This document shows, one piece after another, positions 1 to 5,852 of a stretch of 8,800 nucleotides of DNA. The position numbers and the translations under genes are program-made. Numbering within the stretch: the first letter of the stretch is position 1; every line of letters starts with the position of its first letter. The stretch is from JAOTYV01 sp041557595 (GTDB lineage: Bacteria > Pseudomonadota > Alphaproteobacteria > UBA8366), in assembly GCA_041557595.1 (NCBI GenBank), contig JBFFGE010000187.1, positions 1 through 8,800 on the forward strand. The letters run 5' to 3'. Under the pieces are notes generated by a model. That model made no database searches. It saw only the letters and a list, made by a program, of their open reading frames with translations, and was not told the DNA's origin.

Positions 1-39
1 GGTCCGGCGCCGCGCGAGTTTGCCAGTGGGAGGTCGTCT

Positions 40-1185
40 TTAGGCGTTGCCCGCCACGTCCGTTTCCGGCGTGCCGAGGCCTTCCGCATCGTCACTATCA
101 TCGCCGTCATCGCTACCGACCGGCCCTTCGAGCATGACTTCCGACAGGATGCCCGCGTTCTCGCGGATGCGCCGCTCGATGCTCGCCGCCATATCGGGGT
201 TTTCCTTGAGGAAGGTCTTGGCGTTTTCGCGCCCCTGGCCGATCCGCTGATCGTCGCAGGAGAACCAGGAACCCGATTTTTCGACGATTCCCGCATTGAC
301 CCCGAGATCCAGCAGCTCGCCGGTCTTGGAAATGCCTTCGCCGTAAATGATGTCGAACTCGACCACCTTGAAGGGCGGCGCCACCTTGTTCTTCACCACC
401 TTGACCCGGGTCTGGTTGCCGATCACGTCGTCGCGGTCCTTGATCTGACCGATGCGGCGGATATCGAGGCGCACGCTGGCATAGAATTTCAACGCATTGC
501 CGCCGCTCGTGGTTTCCGGGCTGCCGAACATCACGCCGATCTTCATGCGGATCTGGTTGATGAAGATCACCATGGTCTTGGACCGGTTGATCGAGCCGGT
601 CAGCTTGCGCATCGCCTGGCTCATCAGCCGGGCGTGCAGGCCGACATGGTTGTCGCCCATTTCGCCTTCCAACTCGGCCCGCGGCACCAGGGCCGCCACC
701 GAGTCGACGACCAGCACGTCGATGGCGCCGGACCGGACCAGCGTATCGGCGATTTCCAGCGCCTGCTCGCCGGCATCCGGCTGGGAAATCAGGAGTTCGT
801 CGAGATTGACGCCGAGTTTCTTGGCGTAAGACGGGTCGAGCGCGTGTTCCGCGTCGATAAAGGCGCACGTGCCGCCGAGTTTTTGCGCCTCGGCCAGCAC
901 ATGCAGCGACAGCGTCGTCTTGCCCGAACTTTCCGGCCCGTAGATTTCGACCACCCGGCCGCGCGGCAATCCGCCAATGCCAAGGGCGATGTCCAGGCTG
1001 AGCGATCCGGTCGGCACCGATTCGATCTCGACCACCTGATCCTGCTGGCCGAGTTTCATGATCGAGCCCTTGCCGAAATTGCGCTCGATCTGTCCCAGCG
1101 CGGCGTCCAACGCTTTCTGCTTGTCCATGGTGTCCTTTTCGACGAGGCGCAAGGCCGGGTTCGTTGCGGCCGACATTTTCGACAT
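40..1185 (-). CDS. recA: RecA recombinase (DNA-dependent ATPase, SOS co-protease)
   Basis: RecA forms filaments on single-stranded DNA, catalyses homologous strand exchange and triggers LexA self-cleavage in the cytoplasm. The 381-residue product has the whole family core: the N-terminal helix with KQKALDAALGQIERNFGKGS (about residues 22-41), the Walker A loop GPESSGKTT (83-91), the catalytic-Glu region FIDAEHALD (109-117), Walker B VLVVD (157-161) and the NQIR/MKIG DNA-binding loop region. An acidic tail (DDGDDSDD) ends it, as in most RecAs. The start was set at 1185 because AAGGAG lies 10 bases upstream (1196-1201) and because alphaproteobacterial RecAs carry an 'LRLVE' segment before DKQKAL, which excludes the inner ATG at 1128. 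A longer frame to 1260 would start at about the predicted transcription start, so I reject it. Transcription is probably controlled by LexA through the box at 1293-1307. The 39 bases downstream are too short to show a terminator. Identity is certain; the exact start is likely. Confidence 0.98.
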   Translation of the reverse strand: MSKMSAATNPALRLVEKDTMDKQKALDAALGQIERNFGKGSIMKLGQQDQVVEIESVPTGSLSLDIALGIGGLPRGRVVEIYGPESSGKTTLSLHVLAEAQKLGGTCAFIDAEHALDPSYAKKLGVNLDELLISQPDAGEQALEIADTLVRSGAIDVLVVDSVAALVPRAELEGEMGDNHVGLHARLMSQAMRKLTGSINRSKTMVIFINQIRMKIGVMFGSPETTSGGNALKFYASVRLDIRRIGQIKDRDDVIGNQTRVKVVKNKVAPPFKVVEFDIIYGEGISKTGELLDLGVNAGIVEKSGSWFSCDDQRIGQGRENAKTFLKENPDMAASIERRIRENAGILSEVMLEGPVGSDDGDDSDDAEGLGTPETDVAGNA

Positions 1186-1195
1186 GAGATGCGTA

Positions 1196-1201
1196 CTCCT
1201 T
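1196..1201 (-). promoter_or_regulatory. recA Shine-Dalgarno sequence
   Basis: On the minus strand this reads AAGGAG, with 10 bases between it and the ATG at 1185. It is the strongest ribosome-binding site near the recA 5' end. It selects 1185 over the ATGs at 1176 (19 bases away) and 1128, which has only a closely spaced AAGGA of its own. Confidence 0.75.
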
Positions 1202-1264
1202 ATTCCACAGGCGCCGGGGCTATGCAACACGGCGCGGTGCAACCGAATGTGTTTCTGCAACCAC

Positions 1265-1292
1265 TATGTACCGGTTTTGTTCCAGCGCGCAA
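1265..1292 (-). promoter_or_regulatory. recA promoter (-35 / -10)
   Basis: On the minus strand a TTGCGC hexamer (1287-1292) and a TACATA hexamer (1265-1270) are separated by 16 bases, close to the sigma70-type pattern. The -35 element directly abuts the SOS box (1293-1307), so a bound LexA dimer would cover the polymerase site. Transcription would start near 1258, leaving an untranslated leader of roughly 70 bases before the recA ATG. The elements are seen; their use as a promoter is inferred. Confidence 0.6.
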
Positions 1293-1307
1293 GTTCTTTT
1301 TTTGTTC
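1293..1307 (-). promoter_or_regulatory. LexA-binding SOS box of recA (GTTC-N7-GTTC)
   Basis: The plus strand reads GTTC, seven T, GTTC. The minus strand reads GAAC, seven A, GAAC. This is an exact match to the direct-repeat operator that alphaproteobacterial LexA recognises, which differs from the CTG-N10-CAG box of E. coli. It lies directly upstream of the recA -35 hexamer, as expected for repression. A third GTTC half-site occurs at 1279-1282, 10 bases further towards the gene, inside the -35/-10 spacer. Confidence 0.85.
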
Positions 1308-1381
1308 TTTTTATTTGCTGGAAAACCGGGAAGAACGGCAGGTCTTCGGCGCCGGGGCGATTGACGCGCCGGCTGTCCTCG

Positions 1382-1422
1382 GGCGCTTCGCGCCGGAAAT
1401 CGGAATGCTTTCGCCGGAAAGC
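1382..1422 (-). terminator. Two small hairpins after the ankyrin gene (possible transcript end)
   Basis: Four bases beyond the ankyrin stop codon lies a 6-bp stem GCTTTC/GAAAGC with a 4-base loop (1407-1422). A second 5-bp stem GGCGC/GCGCC with a 3-base loop follows (1382-1394). Neither is followed by a run of T on the minus strand, so this is not a textbook intrinsic terminator. It could protect the 3' end of the mRNA or be chance in GC-rich sequence. The remainder, 1308-1381, separates this tail from the recA control region and shows no gene. Confidence 0.25.
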
Positions 1423-1426
1423 GGGC

Positions 1427-2359
1427 CTACGGCGCCTTCTTGCAGTTCGCCGCGTATTCCTGCTTCAACTCTTCGTCGAGAATTGCGTTATGCGCGATCA
1501 ACAGGTCGACCAGCGCATGGTCGCATACGGTCGCCGCCCGGGCGATCGGGCGGGCCCAATAATCGGGAGAGCCGGGATCGACATTCGGATCGGCGCCGGC
1601 CAGGAGCAGGAGCCGGTGCACCTCAGTGCCCTTCGCCACCAGAATCGGCGACGGATCGTTGCACCGCTCGGGCGTCGCCGGATTGACCACCGCCCCTTTC
1701 GACAGCAGGTATTGCACGACCCGCACGGATCCTCGCTTCGCCGCATAATACAGGGCGGTTTCACCACAGGGACGGGCAAGATTGATTTTCGCGCCATGCG
1801 CGCCCAGGAATTGCACGATGTCGGAAAAATCCCGCGTGGCCGCGATCATCAGGGCGGACTTGCCGTCTTCCGACCGCATCAGCGTTTCCTTGAAATCGAG
1901 ATTGGCCTTGCCGCCGGCGACGACCTTCTTCACCAAATCCAGTTTGCCGGTCATCACCGCCGCGGTCAGCGTCGATCCGCGATGTTCGCCACCGACCCGT
2001 AAATCCGCACCGACGCTCAGCAGATAGTCGACCGTCTCGTATTGCCTGTTCTTGGCCGCGATGCGGATCGCAGAGCCTCTATTTCCGTAGATCGAGTCGA
2101 GATTGACGTCGGCGCCCGCTTGCACCAGGTACTTGACGATTTCCAAATGGCCCGCGCTCGCCGCGCGGTACAGGGCGCCGGCATCCTGGTCGTTCACATT
2201 GACGCCCTGCGCGATCTGGTGTTTGACCCCCGACAGGTCGCCCTCCCGGATCGCGCTAATAAACGCCTCCGTCGATTGCGCCATTGCGCCGATGGAAGCG
2301 CCCGCAACCATACAAAACGCGATGGCGGCAAGGATCGACCGATTGAAAAAGCGCGCCAT
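1427..2359 (-). CDS. Secreted (periplasmic) ankyrin-repeat protein
   Basis: The 310-residue product starts with a clear Sec signal peptide: RFFNR, then a hydrophobic stretch (about residues 9-24), then an AMA cleavage motif with cleavage expected after residue 27. The rest is about seven ankyrin-type helix-loop-helix units. Recognisable ones are REGDLSGVKHQIAQGVNVN (38-56), RAASAGHLEIVKYLVQAGAD (65-84), RIAAKNRQYETVDYLLSVGA (99-118), TAAVMTGKLDLVKKVVAGG (132-150), MIAATRDFSDIVQFLGAHGA (171-190) and YYAAKRGSVRVVQYLLSKGA (204-223), plus degenerate ones near the C-terminus. Ankyrin arrays bind proteins and have no catalytic role; the partner is unknown. The start at 2359 is chosen because it opens the signal peptide and has a modest GGGGA upstream. 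The open frame continues to 2911, but that extension looks non-coding. The mature part has several Cys, so disulfides are possible. The gene is probably transcribed alone from the promoter at 2471-2500. Confidence 0.88.
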   Translation of the reverse strand: MARFFNRSILAAIAFCMVAGASIGAMAQSTEAFISAIREGDLSGVKHQIAQGVNVNDQDAGALYRAASAGHLEIVKYLVQAGADVNLDSIYGNRGSAIRIAAKNRQYETVDYLLSVGADLRVGGEHRGSTLTAAVMTGKLDLVKKVVAGGKANLDFKETLMRSEDGKSALMIAATRDFSDIVQFLGAHGAKINLARPCGETALYYAAKRGSVRVVQYLLSKGAVVNPATPERCNDPSPILVAKGTEVHRLLLLAGADPNVDPGSPDYWARPIARAATVCDHALVDLLIAHNAILDEELKQEYAANCKKAP

Positions 2360-2470
2360 GTTTCCCCGTTCCGCGCGACTGGCGGATAAGTGATAGTGCA
2401 ATGTCCTTGAACGCGAAACGGTACCGCCGATTCGTAAACAAACTCCTAATGAAGTGAATAATATCAATAT

Positions 2471-2500
2471 ATTATAATAAGTTAAAGGTATTGTTGTAAA
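2471..2500 (-). promoter_or_regulatory. Promoter of the ankyrin-repeat gene
   Basis: On the minus strand TTTACA (2495-2500) and a perfect TATAAT (2471-2476) are separated by 18 bases. This is a good sigma70-like match inside an AT-rich block that stands out from its surroundings. Transcription would begin near 2464, giving a leader of about 105 bases before the ATG at 2359. A TATAAT also occurs on the plus strand at 2473-2478, but I see no matching -35 for it. Confidence 0.6.
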
Positions 2501-2649
2501 ACCGCGCAAATAATAGAATTGCATGATTGCATATCCTGGTAATGCCACACCAACACCGCGAGCGGACGTTTGAGCGGCGCGGAACGGTTCCTCGGTAAAG
2601 GCGGCGGCGCCCGGTTGACAATGGCGCCGGGGGACAAGGCGGACCGGCC

Positions 2650-2654
2650 AGGAG
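2650..2654 (+). promoter_or_regulatory. Shine-Dalgarno AGGAG in front of an ACG codon
   Basis: AGGAG is followed by 6 bases and then ACG AAG ATT, in frame with the LamG-like domain. The spacing is ideal for initiation, which suggests either that ACG is used as a rare start or that an ancestral ATG has mutated to ACG. Confidence 0.45.
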
Positions 2655-2660
2655 CCGCGC

Positions 2661-3254
2661 ACGAAGATTTTCAATTTCGACGGATCCACCGAAAAGACCG
2701 TGCCCGACGGCTTCGAGACCGGTATGACGGGGACCGGGAAAGCCACCGAATGGAGCCTCCGGACAGTCGACAGGAACCGGGTCCTTGCCCATGTCGGGTT
2801 CTGGGACGAAAACCCGGATGGCGTCTTACCGGTGTGCTGGGTGCACGGGTCGGCGGCGCGGGACCTGACGCTGAAGGTGCGGCTGTTTCCGGTTGTCCCG
2901 CCCGCCGGCATCCCCGATGCCCATCACGACGGCGCCGGGATCGTGGTCCGGTTCAGGGATCCCGACAATTACTACCTGCTGCGCGCCGTCCCTCGCGAAT
3001 CGCCGGTGCGCCTCTACACGGTCGTGAAGGGAAAACGCACCGCGCTCGCCGGCAAGACCCTCGATGTCGCCATCGGCGCCTGGCATGACCTCGCGTTGAA
3101 GGCGCGCGCGAATGTGTTCACCGCGTCATTCGACGGCAAGGAACTGTTTCGCCACACCGACGATACATTCGGTAAAGCGGGTGCGTTCGGCCTGTGGTCG
3201 AAACCGAGCAACGTGACCTATGTCGACGATCCGAAGGCCAACATAGCGGATTGA
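2661..3254 (+). CDS. LamG / DUF1080-like (concanavalin-fold) domain protein, start codon doubtful
   Basis: The reading frame encodes a single beta-sandwich domain of the LamG/DUF1080 type, often labelled a family 16 glycoside hydrolase-like protein. Matching segments, numbered from 2661, are KIFNFDG (2-8), the PDGFETGMTG loop (15-24), the VVRFRDPDNYYLLRA core (95-109), the VVKGKR turn (121-126), GAWHDLALKARANVFTASFDG (139-159) and GAFGLWSKPSNVTYVDD (174-190). No catalytic residues can be assigned, so a binding or structural role is as likely as hydrolysis. No signal peptide or membrane segment is present. The domain begins at KIFNFDG, but in this frame there is no ATG, GTG or TTG between the upstream stop (2616-2618) and a GTG at 2700, which has no ribosome-binding site and would remove that first strand. 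AGGAG at 2650-2654 sits 6 bases before an ACG at 2661, so I place the start there. The conventional alternative is 2700-3254. Coding is well supported; the start is uncertain. Confidence 0.72.
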   Translation, partial: TKIFNFDGSTEKTVPDGFETGMTGTGKATEWSLRTVDRNRVLAHVGFWDENPDGVLPVCWVHGSAARDLTLKVRLFPVVPPAGIPDAHHDGAGIVVRFRDPDNYYLLRAVPRESPVRLYTVVKGKRTALAGKTLDVAIGAWHDLALKARANVFTASFDGKELFRHTDDTFGKAGAFGLWSKPSNVTYVDDPKANIAD

Positions 3255-3296
3255 CCCGTTCCGGGCTGCCGCTCAACGCCCCCCGTCCGTCACGCC

Positions 3297-4805
3297 TTAT
3301 GCATTTCGAGTCCGCGCATATTCCGCCGCCTCGCGGCCGGCGATGCGGCCGAAGGTGGCGCCGGCCATCAGGCCCGTGCCGCTGGCGTAGTTGTGGAAAT
3401 ACAGCCCGCCGACCATTTCGCCCGCCGCGTAGAGGCCGGCGATCGGCCTTCCCGCCGCGCGCTCGACCGCCGTCTTGGTGCTCACCTTGACGCCGCCGAA
3501 GGTGAAGGTCACGCCGGCGGTCACCGCATAGGCATCGTAGGGCGGCGTGTCCAGCGGGTTGGCCCAGTTCGACTTGTTGAGCGCCAGCCCCTCGGTGCAG
3601 CGACCGTCATGCACGTTCGGGTCGAACGGAATGTCGGTGCGGCAGGCGGCGTTGAACTCCTCCACCGTCTTGATGAAGCGCTCGGCGTTCACGCCTTCGA
3701 GCTTTTCGGCCAGTTCCGGAATGGTGTCCGCCGAGACCTTGGTGATGCGGCGGATGTGGTATTCGCTGCGCAGCAGGTGCTGCACCTTCTGATCGAAGAT
3801 CTGCCAGGCGAACATGCCCGGCTGCTGCAGGATCTCGCCGCCATAGCGCGCGTAGCAGTAGCTGTGGAAATCCTCGCCCTCGTCGCGGAAGCGTTCGCCG
3901 TTGGCATTCACGACGATGCTGAACGGCACATTGTGCTTCTGGAACTGGTCGCCGATGTCAAGATCGCCATAGGGCGGCGCGTTGAGGTCCCAGGCCACCG
4001 CGTGGCAGCCCGACCAGTGGCCGTAGGGCTTGGCGCCGATGGCGAGCGCCATCTCCAGCCCCTCGCCGTTGTTGTATTCGGTGCCCCGCACCTTGGCGAG
4101 ATCCCACCCCGGTCCGAGATAGCGGGCGCGCATTTCCTGGTTCGATTCGAAACCGCCGCAGGCGAGCACCACCGCCTTGGCTTCCAGATCGTGCGTCGCA
4201 CCCTGGTGGCGGCAGCGCACGCCATAGACGCCGCGCTCGCCGTCATGCAGCAAATCGGTCGCGGTCGCCTCGTAGAGCACCCGGATGCCGACTTCCTCGG
4301 CCTTGTCGTGCAGCGACTGCACCAGTTGTTCGCCGCCGCCGTTGATGCGCAGCGCCAGCCCGCCCCAGAACTTGAACTTGCCGTCGACCTTGAAGGCCTG
4401 GCGCCCGGTCGCGGGGATCAGGTCGATGCCATGCGTGGTCATCCACTTCGCGGTCTCGAAGCTGTTGGTCACCAGCACCTCGATCAGGTCGGCGTCCGAG
4501 CGGTACTGCGTCATGCGGAAGATGTCGTCGTAGTACTGGTCGTGCGTGTAGGTGCCGAAATCGATGTTGTCGAGATCCTCGTCGGCGAGGCTCGGGCAGA
4601 GCTGCATCAAATCGTCGACGCCGTTATAGGAAAAGCGGAAGGCGCCGCCGGTAAAGGCGGAGTTGCCGCCGCGCGAGTCCTTCGGCGCGGTTTCCAGCAT
4701 CAGCACGCGCGCGCCATGCTCGACCGCCGATAATGCGGTGCAGGTCGCGGCGTTGCCCGCGCCGACGACAATGACGTCCACGTCCGATGTATCGATCTTG
4801 CTCAT
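3297..4805 (-). CDS. tcuA: FAD-dependent dehydrogenase, TcuA (tricarballylate dehydrogenase)-like
   Basis: This 502-residue protein belongs to the FAD_binding_2 (fumarate reductase/succinate dehydrogenase flavoprotein) superfamily. The characterised relative, TcuA, oxidises tricarballylate to cis-aconitate and passes electrons to the membrane protein TcuB. Visible motifs are the N-terminal dinucleotide fold IVVGAGNAA ending in acidic E38 (residues 12-38), the GGNSAFTGGAFRFS flavin-contact loop (46-59), the LACGGFESN strand (about 215), and the C-terminal GLYAAGE plus HNYASGTGLMAGATFG (457-486) that closes the FAD site. The GAGNAA form of the glycine loop is typical of TcuA/CobZ-type members. 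There is no signal peptide or Tat motif, so a cytosolic enzyme is expected. The ATG at 4805 follows GGGAG at 10 bases. No tcuB, tcuC or tcuR lies next to it, so tricarballylate is not established as the substrate. A related dicarboxylate or enoate reductase role is possible. It converges with the LamG-like gene across 42 bases that contain no clear terminator. Confidence 0.85.
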   Translation of the reverse strand: MSKIDTSDVDVIVVGAGNAATCTALSAVEHGARVLMLETAPKDSRGGNSAFTGGAFRFSYNGVDDLMQLCPSLADEDLDNIDFGTYTHDQYYDDIFRMTQYRSDADLIEVLVTNSFETAKWMTTHGIDLIPATGRQAFKVDGKFKFWGGLALRINGGGEQLVQSLHDKAEEVGIRVLYEATATDLLHDGERGVYGVRCRHQGATHDLEAKAVVLACGGFESNQEMRARYLGPGWDLAKVRGTEYNNGEGLEMALAIGAKPYGHWSGCHAVAWDLNAPPYGDLDIGDQFQKHNVPFSIVVNANGERFRDEGEDFHSYCYARYGGEILQQPGMFAWQIFDQKVQHLLRSEYHIRRITKVSADTIPELAEKLEGVNAERFIKTVEEFNAACRTDIPFDPNVHDGRCTEGLALNKSNWANPLDTPPYDAYAVTAGVTFTFGGVKVSTKTAVERAAGRPIAGLYAAGEMVGGLYFHNYASGTGLMAGATFGRIAGREAAEYARTRNA

Positions 4806-4840
4806 GCCCCGCGATCTCCCTGTTGGCCGGTTTGCGGACT

Positions 4841-4846
4841 GTTATA
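4841..4846 (-). promoter_or_regulatory. Possible -10 element of the tcuA-like gene
   Basis: The minus strand reads TATAAC at this site, about 35 bases upstream of the ATG at 4805. The best -35 candidate, TAGACG, is 19 bases further up and weak. Position and AT content relative to the GC-rich surroundings are the only support. Confidence 0.3.
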
Positions 4847-4909
4847 GCAAAGAATGCACGGGTGCCGTCTAGGGGCGGATAAAAGTTTGGCCTAATACGA
4901 TCGTCGCCG

Positions 4910-4932
4910 CGCCCGCCCAAAAGGTGCGGGCG
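4910..4932. repeat. Perfect 7-bp inverted repeat in the divergent intergenic region
   Basis: CGCCCGC (4910-4916) and GCGGGCG (4926-4932) form a perfect stem around a 9-base loop whose ends (CC and GG) could pair further. It lies between the divergent tcuA-like gene (4805) and lipoprotein gene (5062), where a terminator is not expected, and no T run follows. It could be an operator or a chance GC-rich repeat. In the rest of 4806-5061 I see no gene and no convincing plus-strand promoter. Confidence 0.35.
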
Positions 4933-5061
4933 TTACCCTCGATGCGCAAATCATCCCGCTATCCACCGAAATTCGCCGTGTGCTACGCTTCGCAGGAGAT
5001 CGTCCGACGCGCCGGCACACCGCCCCGCGACGCACGGTGAAAAACGGGATCGGGCGGAAAC

Positions 5062-5841
5062 ATGGCCATCGCGCTGTCCTTCGCGAGCATTGCCATCGGA
5101 CGATGGGTCACGGCTTTCGGCGCGGCGTGGCGCGGCGCGGTGCTGCTGAACCTGGTGTCGATCGTCGGCGGGTGCCAGACGACCGATCCCGATTGGGGCA
5201 CCGGGCCGGTTACCCTGTCGCCCGGCGTCCAGCAAGGGTTCAACCGATACATGAAGAGTCCCCTGGCGATGGCCTTCGCGGTAACCGTCGACGGCCGGCA
5301 AGGCGGTTTCGTCTATTGTTCCGCCGGTCACGCGCTGGATTGCGGCGACGGCTACGAGGCGGCGCTGGATCAGTGCCGGCGGCTCGCCAAGGGGCGCATC
5401 GCGTGCAAGATCCTGGCGGAATTGCACGAGATCGTCTGGCAGGGCCCGGTGACGATGGCGACGGCGGAGCAAATGTTGCTGCTGGCGCGATCGGACGAAG
5501 CGACGTTTTGCTACGACGACATTTCCAAGAGCCACTACGCGGTTTCCGGCAATTGCATGGCGGACGACCGGCCCTCGAGCCGGGACGACTTCACCGCCGG
5601 CCTGAGGAAGGAATTGCCGGTCTTCTGCCGCAAGCGCGATACGCTCCTGTATTACCAGAGCAAGGGCGGCTGCCAGCCCGGCGACGCGGCGGCGAGCAAG
5701 ACCGAATTCGAGCGGAACCGTCGATTTTGCAAGAGCCGCCGCGACGGGCGGTTTTATGAGACGGTCGGCGCCTGCCGCGCCGGCGATGTCACCGTCCCGC
5801 ATGCGGAATTCCTGCATGCGACCGCGGACTCGATCCGGTAG
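5062..5841 (+). CDS. Cys-rich lipoprotein with three tandem C-x14-C repeats, function unknown
   Basis: I do not recognise this 259-residue protein as a named family. It opens with a signal sequence whose hydrophobic part (residues 26-37) ends in the lipobox VGGC, making C38 the lipidated residue. Q39 at +2 favours the outer membrane. Residues 86-126 contain YCSAGHALDCGDG and ALDQCRRLAKGRIACKILAE followed by IVW, a Cys pattern resembling a motif common in exported alphaproteobacterial proteins. From residue 149 come three repeat units with Cys pairs C150/C165, C189/C204 and C223/C238. All three units fit C-x8-Y-x3-G-x-C-x3-D-x6-[DE]-F, so each may be a small disulfide-closed module. The ATG at 5062 is preceded by a weak GCGGAA. 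The next lipoprotein gene starts 11 bases after this stop, so the two are probably co-transcribed. Coding is well supported by the signal peptide and the periodic Cys; the role is unknown. Confidence 0.8.
   Translation: MAIALSFASIAIGRWVTAFGAAWRGAVLLNLVSIVGGCQTTDPDWGTGPVTLSPGVQQGFNRYMKSPLAMAFAVTVDGRQGGFVYCSAGHALDCGDGYEAALDQCRRLAKGRIACKILAELHEIVWQGPVTMATAEQMLLLARSDEATFCYDDISKSHYAVSGNCMADDRPSSRDDFTAGLRKELPVFCRKRDTLLYYQSKGGCQPGDAAASKTEFERNRRFCKSRRDGRFYETVGACRAGDVTVPHAEFLHATADSIR
5506..5811 (+). repeat. Three-fold protein repeat within the Cys-rich lipoprotein gene
   Basis: The units run from residues 149-177 (5506-5592), 188-216 (5623-5709) and 222-250 (5725-5811). In each, Cys, Tyr (+9), Gly (+13), Cys (+15), Asp (+19) and Phe (+27) fall at identical offsets. 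The linkers between units are 10 and 5 residues. The DNA sequences have diverged, which indicates an old duplication under structural constraint. Confidence 0.8.
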
Positions 5842-5852
5842 GGCCGGCGCCG

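Larger units (their letters stand above)
2360..2660. other. Intergenic region with AT-rich island and small inverted repeats
   Basis: This stretch of about 300 bases separates the divergent ankyrin and LamG-like genes and holds no convincing gene. It contains an AT-rich island (about 2441-2520) with the minus-strand promoter and an AATATATT palindrome (2466-2473). A tandem 8-base repeat ATTGCATG/ATTGCATA lies at 2518-2533. A GGAAC-G-GTTCC inverted repeat lies at 2581-2591. A 7-base inverted repeat CGGCGCC/GGCGCCG (2605-2611 and 2623-2629) flanks a consensus TTGACA (2615-2620). The last two could be operator-like elements for the plus-strand gene, but no -10 hexamer is visible at the right spacing, so this is only a suggestion. 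Confidence 0.4.

Noticed and set aside
1186..1260. Longer RecA N-terminus from ATG 1260
   Set aside because: The extension is not RecA-like and would start at about the predicted transcription start. The AAGGAG at 1196-1201 points to 1185.
634..1686. Long plus-strand open frame across recA and its promoter
   Set aside because: It is antisense to recA and spans the SOS box and promoter. It has no domain or ribosome-binding site and arises from GC-biased codon use.
2360..2911. N-terminal extension of the ankyrin open frame upstream of 2359
   Set aside because: It crosses the AT-rich promoter region and overlaps the LamG-like gene antisense. The signal peptide beginning at 2359 marks the real N-terminus.
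2570..3088. Plus-strand frame starting at ATG 2570 as a 5' part of the LamG-like gene joined by frameshift
   Set aside because: Its translation up to about 2660 shows neither a signal peptide nor domain similarity, so a frameshifted first part is not supported.
3393..4733. 446-codon plus-strand open frame opposite the tcuA-like gene
   Set aside because: It is wholly antisense to a gene with clear FAD motifs. Its translation is rich in Arg/Ala/His/Val without domain structure, as expected of a mirror frame in GC-rich DNA.
4910..4932. Hairpin as an intrinsic terminator
   Set aside because: It lies between divergent genes and has no T run on either side, so termination is unlikely. It is kept only as an inverted repeat.
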